In this document: one piece after another, positions 1 through 10,210 of the stretch | Layout of the letters: each line of letters starts with the position of its first letter | How positions within the stretch are numbered: position 1 is the stretch's first letter | Assembly (NCBI GenBank): GCA_031002005.1 | Contig: JARYHS010013630.1 | Location: 235,173,539 to 235,237,538 of the forward strand | DNA length: 64,000 nucleotides | Source: Vandiemenella viatica | Lineage: Eukaryota > Arthropoda > Insecta > Orthoptera > Morabidae | Reading direction: 5' to 3' | Position numbers and translations under genes: made by a program | The notes under the pieces: model-generated | Databases searched by the model: none | What the model saw: the letters and a program-made list of their open reading frames with translations, nothing else | Told to the model about the DNA's origin: nothing

Positions 1-92
1 GTACAATACGCAGACATGCTCAGTGTTATTAGAGGACGCAGACTACAATGCTACGGACAAGTGAAAATAATGAACCCTAACAGACCGGAAAG
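1..92 (+). mobile_element. RTE-like LINE remnant, left piece
   Basis: Read in frame from about position 28, this stretch gives IRGRRLQCYGQVKIMNPNRPER. That closely follows the C-terminal R-R-L-x-W-x-G-H-V-x-R-M pattern found at the end of RTE-type LINE polyproteins. The match stops near position 90 where another LINE begins. It appears to resume at about 893, so this is the older host element of a nested insertion. It is decayed and carries stops, and is certainly non-functional. Family assignment rests on this short motif only. Confidence 0.5.
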
Positions 93-98
93 ATAAAT

Positions 99-890
99 AG
101 CTGATGTCTATGAAAACAGAAGTAATGCAATTGGTCAGACCATTGCTCGAATATGGGACCCTAATTTTACGTATCAAATACAGGGGTTGGATAGGGTGCA
201 AAGAAGGGCTGCTAGATTTGTTTCTGGAAATTATCACCGAGCGTGGTGGTGTAACGGCTAGCGTTCTGGCCTCGCATTTGGGAGGACGGCGGTTCGAATC
301 CCCGTCCGGGCATCCAGATTTGGGTTTTCCATGGTTTACCCAAATCACTCCAGGTGAATGCCGGGATGCTTCCTTCAAAAGGCCATGGCCGAATTCCTTC
401 CCATTCCTTGCCCCCATCCTTTCCCGTCTCTAAAGACCTAGTTGTTATAGGAGACGTGAAGCAGTTAAAAAAAAAACATGGAAATTATCGCAGAATGCAA
501 TCAGTGACGGATATGATAAAGGAGCTGAAATGGGATTCATTGCAAGACAGGAGGAGGTTGAGGAGGGTCATACTGGCGATGGAAAGATATTGCAATAGGT
601 ATGAAAAGTAATGCATGGAAGGGAAAAGATGAGCATGACCACAAGCTGGCACTCGATTTCAGGCACAAGGGTGTGGGAAGATTCTCTTTTTTAGGTAAGG
701 GTGTCAGGGATTGGAATGAGTTACCAAGAGAAATGATGAATAATTTGCAGAAAACTTTGAAAGAATTTAAAGATAAAATTTGTAGAGGGCAAATGTAGGT
801 GGGTGCAGGATAGAGGGAAGATGGGTGTGTAGGTAAATTGCCACCGGAGCGTGTGCTCCATTGCAATTAACTTAAATTAAATTTAAAAAT
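99..890 (+). mobile_element. CR1-like LINE, 5'-truncated 3' end (interrupted by SINE)
   Basis: This is the 3' end of the same non-LTR retrotransposon family found in reverse at 9027-10345 and forward at 53680-54055. Shared landmarks are the LVRPLLEYG peptide, the KELKWDS...RRRLRRVILAM segment, and the C-terminal RHKGVGRFSFLGKGVRDWNE stretch that resembles the F-x-x-R-x-x-x-W-N-x-L-P ending of CR1/Jockey-group LINEs. The 3' terminus is the shared GAGCGTGTGCTCCATTGCAATT followed by a TTAAA-rich simple tail. The reading frame is broken by a SINE at 236-478 and by small lesions. Known LINE biology explains the 5' truncation (incomplete target-primed reverse transcription). Confidence 0.75.
236..478 (+). 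mobile_element. tRNA-derived SINE, full length, with 11-bp TSD
   Basis: The head carries RNA polymerase III promoter boxes of tRNA type: an A-box-like TGGTGTAACGG near 246 and a B box GGTTCGAATCC near 291. A tRNA-unrelated body follows (ATGCCGGGATGCTTCCTTC) and then an A-rich tail at 467-476. The element is bounded by an exact 11-bp target-site duplication, TGGAAATTATC, at 225-235 and 479-489. Outside it the CR1-like LINE sequence is continuous. This copy defines the SINE ends used to interpret the other copies in the window. Its tail (GAGACGTGAAGCAGTTAAAA) is shared with the copy at 47930 but differs from the tail at 13710 and 23148. Confidence 0.9.
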
Positions 891-892
891 AT

Positions 893-1020
893 AGATACAA
901 TAAAATGGAATGGCGAAATCAAGAAAGACCTCAGATTAGCAGGAATCGCTCCAAAACGTATGAAAATCAGAGTCAGAGATACATTTAAATCCAAACTTCA
1001 CAAGTGGCAAGTTGACCGGG
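893..1020 (+). mobile_element. RTE-like LINE remnant, right piece
   Basis: The frame reads NGEIKKDLRLAGIAPKR, similar to the K-D-L-x-x-A-G-I segment near the C-terminus of RTE-type LINE proteins. It follows the CR1-like fragment directly, so it is best read as the continuation of the 1-92 remnant after the insertion. I find no clear duplication around the CR1-like insertion. An ORF continues to 1145 but has no recognisable content. Confidence 0.4.
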
Positions 1021-3184
1021 AGATAAGAGTAGTAGTAAAACCAGGGGTTTTACTTGTAAAATTTATACATTTGTTTAGGTTTGGATCGAGGACAGACGAG
1101 CGAGCAAAATTAAGCAACGTTGCGAGAGCCACAACCTGCAAGTAGAGCAGATTCGGCAATTGTTAGGTGTCGAAAAGCGCAAGCTAGCATTATAATCGCA
1201 TGTAGTTGTTGCCCTGGAGGGTTTGCCCTCTCTAGACAGCTGGAATTTAGTGGGGGTTATCACAGTAAAACCCTCAGCACAGCTAGCTAGGTTGTCTGTC
1301 CGTCGGTCGATCTGATTGTCGCATTATGCAGCCGGTAGTCGACACGAGAAGTATCAGTTTCAGACAGTAATAGTAATAGTAAATGTTTCCACAGATATCT
1401 TCATTTATGTGTAAATATATGTACAGTATCATGCCTTCCGAAACCTGAAGTAAATAAACATGTAAAAATATACAACAATGATTAGCCCTATTTTCCAAGT
1501 ATTAATCCTATCACAAGACTCATATCTGAACAATCATCGATTTCTATGTAGACGCTTATCGATGCCTCCCTATGGCAATCTGTACTTGTCTCACCGCTCG
1601 GCTCGACAGAGTCACTCCGATGGGTGGCAGCCGGGTCACTACAGACTAAAGAAAAGACTGGGAACAACAGGGTCAGATGAGAGAAAATAAGCCAACAGCA
1701 AGCGTATGACGGAAATATTGGTCAAAGGAAAGCGATCAAACGCTTCTGAGTACTTTGCGTAGTCCTAATAGGCTCATCCGAAAATAATAATCCACTACGT
1801 AATTTCCTAAAGTCACCCATTCACTCACCTCGATAGCTATTGGCTGGAGAACGGTGTCACGTGTCAGCCTTCGCTCGCAAAACAGCGACCAGGGACACCA
1901 TTAGAATAAAGTCGTGGTTATGTCCACATTTTAATAGCAACTGCTACCAAATTAACTGCCATAATACATACGTAAATTTTGCATTTCGTAGCGTTTCATA
2001 GTTTAAAAAATACCTATAAACTTTCCGTCTGAAAAAACGTGGATCTGCTTTTGAGTAATATGTTGTTAATGAAAGCATCTTAAAGAAACTTTAAAAAAAT
2101 TAAATTGCTCTTGGTGTCTGCTGTAACCACGAATGCCAATTGTCATTACGGCTTAAGATAAATGTCATTCTAATTAAAACTTGCACTAATGTTGTTGCTT
2201 GACCAAAGTTTATGCATTACGGTTTATTTTCTTTTTAGGTATTTTATTGACAACTTTCGTTAATGGCCTTTCTTCATGTTCACTGTACGTAAGTTATTAA
2301 GTTATATTAAGTGGACATCACACAAAATATGTTACCTAATCAACTATTCTGGCAATTATTTTCTTCGGAGTTGCTCAACTGTTTAATAATATGGAATGTG
2401 TATTTAGTTCTCTGGTCGTCACAGATACTGTGACTATTGATTACATAATGAGTATTTGCCCCGTCTCAGTAAAAAATCAACGTAATGCTTTCGAAGTAAA
2501 CAAGAATTTTTTAAATTTTGCAGAGTGAACTTTAAGGGTCAAATTCAAGTCAAATTTGTATTTAAGCAAGTTTGAGTCTACGACCTTTCAAACAATTATA
2601 CGATTGCACGATCTTACCTGTCCGTGTTTAATACCTACGTTTAATAATAATTCTGTGTTCTTCAAGGTCAAGTGATTTTATTCACCGTAAGGGTGAAACA
2701 CAGGTCAAGTTCTATTTTGTCGGATCAGATCAACCTTTTGTAATCTTTGACCCTAAAAACTTGAAGTATTCTAGACCCGTGACGATACGCAAAAAAAACC
2801 GGTCACTGGCTTACACTAGTAATAATAATAAAAAGTATGCTACGACCTCAATCTTCCCTACACGCGTCATACGGTAATGGCTAGAAAAGTGATTAAATAG
2901 CGATAAACATGAAACTTGTCACATATGTATATGTTACATGTAACCAGTCCACACCCATCCATAATATTTTTTTTCTTTTTAAATATAGTTTATTTTAAAG
3001 TTAATTGTAAGTTTTTCTCTTATGTGATTCAAACAGTTATAATGAAGTCTTGTTTCGGAACTAGAGGATCCATTGTCGTGGTGCAACAGGCCCGCCGGCC
3101 AGCTGCTCGCGCAGTACAATACACTCGTAACATAGTTACATTACATACTGGGCAGTCCGCACAAGGCCACCAACGTGGGTGCCA

Positions 3185-3290
3185 AGTTGGGGGTTTTCCC
3201 CCTAAATTTGGGTGGTCTCCATGCGGGACGCGACTTTTTTAGGGCTTTATAATTTTAGGGGAATTTTTATGGGTATTTTAGAGACATTTT
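3185..3290 (+). repeat. Dispersed GGGGTTTT-CCCC repeat, copy 1
   Basis: The segment with GGGGTTTTCCCCCTAAATTT at 3189-3208 is echoed at 4071-4096 (GGGGTTTTACCCCTTAATTT). Both are followed by GGTG and more TTTTAGGG-type runs. The two copies are about 0.9 kb apart in the same orientation. No family is recognised. Confidence 0.4.
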
Positions 3291-4064
3291 TATTTATTTT
3301 TTGAGGATTAAAATAGCATCCGGTACAGACTTCTCTCTGCCTATTTTTTTCTGATCTCAAAGTATAATATCTATGTTCTGATTCATATTTTTTTTTAAAA
3401 GGTCACCAGACTCAGTGTTTAGTGTTTACCATAGACATAGACTTCTTTTGGTTACCTATAATATGTAAAGACGTGGTTGTTGGACACACAACAGTACAGA
3501 TAGTTCGACCAGAAATATGTAAACATGCAATTTGTTGATTAAAAATATTGAAAATGATTGCTGATTTGCAGCCAAAGGTTGGTACAAGTCAATCCCAACA
3601 TACAACGTACTCATATTTTTAGCAACAAAAATGACATCGAGTCCGAGTAGTTCCAATTGAGTAATAAAACATGGTGAAATACATCCACCTTAGTCGATTT
3701 TTATTGAGATGATATTGAAGCAGCTGGCTATAATGTTTTGAAAACATTTCAGAATTTGGCCTAGTATTAATCACGATTTCAATTTCGACTGCGCCTTATA
3801 AATGTATAATATTGTTAAAAATGAGTTGCGTGATTAGGTTATGATTGAAATGTTACAACGTGTGATAATGTTCCGATTCACATTACAACGAAACGGTGGA
3901 TGTTGCATAACATTTAACCCTTCTACTAAAATGTTATGTCTGTTTATTGTTGAAATGTATGATCTCAAAAAACTCTGTAGAATAAGAATTAAACGAAATA
4001 ATGTTCGAAATATTGTATAATTTATAAATAACCAAAACTACTAAGTAAAATATATAGTATCTAT

Positions 4065-4145
4065 TTTTTAGGGGTTTTACCCCTTAATTTTGGTGATTTT
4101 AGGGATTTTTGACTTAGCTTTAGGGGTAAAAAATGTTTTGAGTTA
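4065..4145 (+). repeat. Dispersed GGGGTTTT-CCCC repeat, copy 2
   Basis: This is the second copy of the motif seen at 3189, with GGGGTTTTACCCCTTAATTT at 4071-4090 and a further TTTAGGGGTAAAAAA downstream. The family is unknown. Confidence 0.4.
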
Positions 4146-5683
4146 GCAACCCTGGCCACCGAACAGTATAGTCATGTCATGGGTCTGTAGGGAATGGGGC
4201 AGCAGCTTCGACTGAATGATTGAGTGGTATGAAAGCTGTACATAGATTTTGACATAGTATTTAGAGAACATTATGAAGAATTTGTGATTTAATTTGTTTT
4301 CCAACCAGAACATATATAATAAATGAAGTTGATTGGTACATTGTATTATTATTTGCACAGTAAAAATACCTCTCATTGAAATGTTTAAGAGGAAGCACTG
4401 AATTGATGGAAGAATAAGAAAGTAAATTAAAGTTAGTTTTGTTTTGAAAAAAGTGGGAGGAAAGACTTCCTGCTTGTACGCTCCAAACAGAAGAGGGCCA
4501 TCTGTTAGAAGGGAGAGTAAGAATGTTACATGTGGCTTACCACTGCCAGGATAGTGAAGATAGCAGTGTTATGTTATAAACTCCACAACCATCAAGATTA
4601 CCTTAAGTAATCATTAAATAATACGGTGCTTCTAATTGAACTGCAGGCTTACTACATTGTTCTCTGATGTTTGGCTTTTACTTGTGTAAATACCTTTTTA
4701 CATACTTTTGAATTATCAGTTGAGTGTCGTAAGAATTGTGAATAATATAATTACAGAACATTTTATTGTAAGAAATAGATATGATTTTTTATTATTATTA
4801 TTTTGCTTCTTCTTTTAGTAAACAGTTTTGGATACCTACGGCAATCTATAATATTACAATCTAAACTCTTCAACTTACAACAGCGAGTTTGAAGTTATTT
4901 GAAAGTTTGTAATTCAAGCAAGATTTTCTGTTAAAAATTTAAATAAAATGTCTAATAGCTTAAAGATATCATGTTGCTCGATTAGAATGACAAATCATTA
5001 ATGTCTTCTTCCATACAATTACAGTAGCCACATAATATAGATCGAATTATATGACTTCCTTGTACGTGTTTTAAGGCGACGATAGTACTATTATAATATC
5101 TTCCTGAACTTCGCTATGCACTTAAGGGTGTAGCATTTCTGTTATCATTATTTCGTATCAACGACGTTAAGAAAAGAAGATCTGAATGATCTAACTTTTC
5201 CCTTTTCATAATTCCTATGTCTGATTCCGTATGTTGTGAACTTGAGGATAGCACTTAAATTACGATGTTGAGAATGTAGAATGATACTACACTGAATTTG
5301 CAGCAGTTTTGAAAATCGTGACTGTTAGCTGATTATCTAATTAGTTGCTTTACCCAGATCACTTTACCTCAGTATAACAACCTAAGAGACATGAAGATTT
5401 TTAGGCCCAAATTTCATATGTTTCAGCGCATTTTTCAAGTCTCATATAATAAGGAAACGTTCTGTTAGAGTATCTTGCACGCATTTAAACGCTATTAAAA
5501 TGGTTAACTACTCTGCCGTGTGCGCCTTTGTTGCTTCAAGATGTCGTTCACTGCTGTTCGTATTTTAAGTGGATACGTCTGCCTAGTAACGGAACGAAAT
5601 TTACGTGTAGTCTATTCACAAACACACAAACCTTGACTATGTTGTGTGAACTCAGTTCTGGTTGTCGCAGCGGTAAATCAGAC

Positions 5684-5722
5684 CTGAAGATGGCGGCAGA
5701 GCAAGCCACCAAAACCGCCGTG
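5684..5722 (+). other. Weak hammerhead-like motif
   Basis: A CTGAAGA box (5684-5690) fits the CUGANGA catalytic core of hammerhead ribozymes. It is followed by a 6-bp hairpin arm pair, GGCGGC/GCCACC, with one mismatch (5692-5697, 5705-5710). Next comes AAAAC where GAAAC would be expected, and no clean NUH cleavage triplet. It resembles the Penelope tail motif at 50193 in layout only. It may be a decayed copy of such a tail, or chance. Confidence 0.2.
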
Positions 5723-6496
5723 AGAACCCGTGAATATTATATTTCCATAACTATGTTTCTTTCTGGATATATCATTTAAAAGTTATTTCAAAAGCAGATC
5801 TGAATGGAGGTGTCACGGGCAGTCTGTGCATTAAGGCTTAAATTGGGAGTTTTGATATTTTAGTCTGTGAATATTACGAGTTGCTCGAAGCAAGCGGACA
5901 GTCGTTACGTGAGACTTTCTGCTGACTCCCAGCACGTCATACGTCTAGCACGTGATAACGTAATAAGAACCGCCGCGTAGCATCGGACTATTCTATTCGG
6001 TAACTATTCTGCCAGCAGTCATGTAAGAGGTAAGACTTGTGTCTTGTCTGTGTGCCTTTGGGCACTGCGCAAGCTATGCTTGCCCATAGCCTTGTCTCGC
6101 GTTAGTTAGTATTTGATCAGTTAAAGTAGTTAGATACATTATTCAGTCATTATTCAATCTGTGTAACTTAAATGAGTTGTTGGCCGTTGTCGTAATAATG
6201 TTGTAGCCTCGTGATAATCTTATTTGGTAATGTCGGGTTATAATCAGGATCGTTAATTATTCAGTTAGTTGTATTTAATCAGTAAAGACATCGTTCCATT
6301 ATACTCGTATGAAGAAGTTATTAATTCATTTAGTAAGTTGTTAACAATTGTATCTATGATTGTGTGTCATTTCCATTCCAGCATAGCGTTAGCCAGTTTT
6401 GCGGACAAATGTATGATTAGGTTTTTATAATTAAAGTATGTTTAAATTATTAGTTATCGCCTCAAGCATTTACATTTAGAACCCATGTTATTTCAG

Positions 6497-6630
6497 GTAA
6501 TTATGTGGAAGAGTTTGTGGTATATCGGCAAGGTAAGATCTATTATAAGTATATCACTGTTAGAGCAGTTCGGGATCCATGCTATATCAAAGATCGCCCT
6601 GGTGTCAAATATCCTTATCCTGAGAAATAA
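6497..6630 (+). CDS. Possible short terminal exon, unknown protein
   Basis: After an acceptor-like TTATTTCAG (ending 6496), one frame stays open for 44 codons to a TAA at 6628-6630. It has protein-like composition, including VRAVRDPCYIKDRPGVKYPY near its end. An AATAAA lies 142 bp downstream at 6772. I do not recognise the family. The charged, tyrosine- and proline-rich composition looks more like real or formerly real coding sequence than AT-rich noise. It could be a remnant of a transposon gene or a terminal exon of a nested gene. A second frame starting at ATG 6503 is also open for 50 codons, which weakens the case. A donor-like AAGGTAAGA lies inside at 6530. Confidence 0.2.
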
Positions 6631-6771
6631 CATCTCGGTGCCCACAAGTAGTTAATCTGTTATAATCAGGAAGATAGCCTAAAATCCTAAGATGCTTCTA
6701 AGAACAACCCCCAAATCAATCTAGACGCTCACAAGTGGACTGCGCGGCCATAATAACCCCCTTTATCACAT

Positions 6772-6777
6772 AATAAA
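6772..6777 (+). promoter_or_regulatory. AATAAA, possible poly(A) signal
   Basis: A canonical AATAAA lies 142 bp past the stop of the possible exon at 6497-6630. It is common by chance in AT-rich DNA. Confidence 0.15.
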
Positions 6778-7467
6778 CCCCCGCTAGTTACAGAGGTACG
6801 AGATTACTTATAGCCTTTTTATATTGTCATTTTTTATGCGCAAAAGAAGAAACTGTTTACTTTCTTGTCTATTGGCGCTCCAGTTGTTAGAAGTAGTGAC
6901 TCTTCAAACATCTTTCATATTGTTGGAATCTGTTCAGTCTGTAATTTTACAACAGTCGCAAAGCTATTTTTTATCACATTCATAATCTATTCACTTGTTG
7001 CTTATGAAGAGTGCCAGTTAAAATATTTTAGTAAGCTCGTAAGCTCACTTCGATGATAGACTATATTGTCATCCAAGTTAATTTTAAAAAAAAAACCCTT
7101 AAAGATGGTAATATAATTTCAGCTTCACGCTTTACAATACTTTTGTGTAATATCTGCACCAACAACATCTTCAGGGGACTAAAATCAATAAACCCTAATA
7201 ATATATATGTATTTTTTACAAGATTTAAAATGTTATATCAAGATAACGAAAACATTTTCAAGATTTGTTGAACTGAATTTTTCTTATATTAGATATATCA
7301 TACAGTTACGAAGTTATTACCAAAAATGTTTTCACATAAAGTATACGGTAATTATGTAAAGCCATCGCTGGACAGAGACCCGAATTCTGATGAAATTTAT
7401 TTATTAAGCACTGTATCGTATTACAACTGATCTAAAAAATCATAAAAAGAAAACTGTTGCTTTTTAG

Positions 7468-7601
7468 ATTTGCCAAGAGAAGATCCAGAGGTGGATGTTG
7501 AGAAGCTGAAGTACTCTTTGGGCGAGAAGATACGGGCAAACTGTAGCGTGGAGCCTTCTTATCCACCTGCTAACATCACATGGTACATCAATGGTCATAT
7601 G
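7468..7601 (+). CDS. beat-like: Beaten path (Beat) family protein, internal exon
   Basis: Beat proteins are Ig-superfamily cell-surface or secreted proteins of arthropods. They act in motor-axon defasciculation and synaptic partner choice, often through binding Sidestep-family receptors. After the acceptor TTTTTAG (7461-7467) the exon opens with two bases of a split codon. It then encodes LPREDPEV, YSLGEKIRANCSVEPSYPPA and NITWYINGHM: the linker after the first Ig domain plus the start of the second, with its conserved Cys and the W-Y-I-N-G signature. The donor is ATG|GTAAGT at 7602. It ends in phase 0, matching the next exon at 22390. Codons are more GC-rich than the flanking intron. The exon is only 134 bp and is easily missed by ORF scanning. 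Which Beat paralogue (I-VII) it is cannot be decided from this piece. Confidence 0.88.
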
Positions 7602-8189
7602 GTAAGTACTGCTGCAGGAAACTATCAAAAAAAATAGATTGTTATTGTTGCCAAGTTTACATAGATTTAAGTTTCATTGTTGACTAAAATCACTTACGTA
7701 TTTAAACATATTTAACAATTTCACTTATAGTTGTAATAACTATCTAATTACTGGGGTATGTGGAGCGATATTTATTTTTACTGGGGAATATTTATTGTTG
7801 TTATCGGTAACATGTTAAAACATGAAGTATTTTGGCAGATTAAAATGTTAAGAAATTAAAGGTTGTTGCTGAAAGTATACTCTTTTTGAATCTAAAATAA
7901 GACAGTGACTCTCAAAAATGTAGTAAAAGGGACACCTAATTGCTGTTACTTAGTCGGTAATAAAGTATGACACCTCATTTTTCAATATAGGCCTACGTAA
8001 TATTTTATTCGCTCTTAAATTATCTACAATTGACGTAAGTATAATGGATGTTAGATAGGGGTTCACAGTTTCGATATACAAAAGCAGGAAACGTCATGAT
8101 AAAGAAAAATAAATCACTTCTGCAATTTTAGAATATCCTGTTTTCAAAATGTGTATTATATTCTCCGATACAGGAAAATAATCTCGCAT

Positions 8190-8265
8190 TTCATGTGAAT
8201 GCCGCGATGGTTCCTTCTTAAGATCGAAGCAGTTTTAATTCCCAGTCCTTGACCTAAATCCTTCA
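8190..8265 (+). mobile_element. SINE body fragment
   Basis: CATGTGAATGCCGCGATGG and TTCCTTCTTAAGATC match the tRNA-unrelated body of the SINE at 236-478 (GTGAATGCCGGGATGCTTCC). Both the tRNA head and the tail are missing or too diverged to place. It is an old copy. Confidence 0.55.
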
Positions 8266-9026
8266 TGAAAGTGGAATCACTAGATTAAAAGCTATTATTT
8301 AACCAGGAAACACATCACAGGCTTCTAATAGAAGTGGCGTTAACAGGTAATACTTCCGACTACTATGTTCAGCTCAACTGCAGGAAACTGACCGTAACTA
8401 AAGTCATTGCTAAAAGTTTTATTCAATAAATTTAAACAAATTAGGTTATTTAAGACATAAAATTATGTAAAGCGTTACAATGCAGGTCAGAAAATATCCT
8501 GGTAAAGTAAAAAAATTATGAGTACTTAAATTTTTATAATCAATACTCACTTGAGTTCCACTGTTTGGCTGTTTGCGATTAACACAGAACAATCCTGAAC
8601 CCAACACCCAACATATTTCGCATTCAAATGTAGGTAAATTTCAAGATGGCTCCTAATATAAACAGCAGATAAATAGAAATCTCACAAACAGCAGCACTGA
8701 GGACCGTGCGGGAAAAGTTGTATGCTTCGTACAACTAAATAAGCACAAGAAATATAAGATGCTAAATGCTTTTCCCAGCTGCCGTATGATTTCTTCTGTC
8801 GTTTAGTAGCTGTTATTACATAGGACTGTGTCCATTTAAATGTATATTACCTGTACTTTATTATATATCTGCATATTACTTGTAATTTATAATTATGTTA
8901 TCTCATTTTTAGTAGTGTTTAAAGAATATTTAGCTTGCGGATTTACAGAGAACATTCGCAGATAGTCGGCAAACGTTACAAAGATGCACTGGCTATTGAA
9001 GTAAGAATCCTACAGTGTATATTTAT

Positions 9027-9058
9027 TTAAATTTAATTTAATTTAATTTAATTTAATT
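9027..9058. repeat. (TTTAA)n simple repeat, LINE 3' tail
   Basis: About five tandem TTTAA units mark the 3' end of the minus-strand LINE. The related copy at 53680-54055 ends GCAATTAAATTAA and the one at 99-890 ends AATTAACTTAAATTAAATTT. A short pentamer tail thus appears to be a family trait. Confidence 0.7.
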
Positions 9059-9259
9059 GCAATGGAGCACAGCTACAAATGTTATCTTTAAACTCTTTCA
9101 AAGTTTTCCGTAAATTATTCATCATTTCTGTTGGTAACTCATTCCAATCCCTGACACCCTTACCTAAAAAAGAGAATCTTCCTACACCCTTGTGCCTGAA
9201 ATCGAGTGCCAGCTTGTGGTCATGGTCATCTTTTCCCCTCCATGCACTACTTTTCATAC

Positions 9260-10210
9260 CTATTGCAATATCTTTCCATGCCTCATCGCCAGTATGACCC
9301 TCCTCAACCTCCTCCTGCCTTGCATTGAATCCCATTTCAGCTCCTTTATCATATCCGTCACTGATTGCATTCTGCGATAATTTCCAGAAACAAATCTAGC
9401 AGCCCTTCTTTGCACCCTCTCCAACTCCTGTATTTGATACGTAAAATGAGGGTCCCATACTACACTACCATATTCGAGCAATGGTCTCACCAAAGTTTTG
9501 TAACCCAGTTCCTTTACTTCTCTCGTACATCCCCTCATCACCCAGTTAAGCTTGTTATCAAAAGTAATGCCAAGATATTTACATTTCAAGTCTTCAGCAA
9601 GCAATTCTTTCCCCACATTATATTGATAATTAACCTTTTGTTTTTTATTTGTGTATCTAATAAGCTGACTCTTCTTTGCATTTATCTTCATCCCACGTTT
9701 ACCAACCCAACTAGATATCCTGTCCAGATCACCCTGCAACTGTTTACAATCTTCTATCGTTATGATTATCTTATACAGCATTATAACTTCTGCAAACAAT
9801 CTAATTTCAGATAGTAAATAATCAACACAATTATTCATTAGCATAATGAATAGCAATGGTCCCAATACGCTACCCTGTGGCACACCCATTTTTACTTCTA
9901 CTTCTTTTGATACTACATTTCCTACCCTAACTTTCTGTTTTCTACCTTTTAAAAATTCTTCTACCCAGCAAATCACTTTCTCATCCACTCCAATGGTTTT
10001 TACCTTATTTACTACCATTTTATGGCTTACTCTGTCAAACGCCTTAGACAGATCTAGTGCTACACTATCAATTTGGCCTCCCTTGTCCATTTCATCTGAA
10101 ATATCTTGCATATATCCCACCAACTGAAATTCGCATGAATATCCTTGCCTGAAACCATGTTGCCTGCTTGAAAACCACTTACGTTCCTCACATATATTTC
10201 TGGGTTGCAT
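9260..10210 (-). pseudogene. LINE reverse transcriptase ORF, catalytically broken
   Basis: This is the longest surviving frame of the LINE at 9027-10345 (316 codons). It covers RT motifs from QHGFR to the connection region and the RRRLRRVILAM segment, and the last part continues in another frame (9048-9335). Motif A (residues about 48-63, with the aspartates of ALDLSKAFD) and motif B (GVPQGSVLG) are intact. Motif C has lost both key aspartates (FAEV in place of FADD), so polymerisation is not expected. The N-terminal block is in a different frame (10060-10248). It is a decayed copy inside the first visible beat intron, in antisense orientation. Confidence 0.8.

Larger units (their letters stand above)
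1021..5680. other. Non-coding stretch, probable upstream beat intron
   Basis: No exon or complete element is recognised here. It is AT-rich, with a more GC-rich patch around 1540-1900, and short ORFs only. Two copies of a C/G-run motif (3189-3214 and 4071-4096) are listed separately. If the beat gene reading is right, this lies in an intron 5' of the first visible exon. Confidence 0.4.

Noticed and set aside
236..310. A tRNA gene with A and B boxes
   Set aside because: The boxes belong to the head of a retroposed SINE with an 11-bp target duplication; no cloverleaf with acceptor stem could be drawn.
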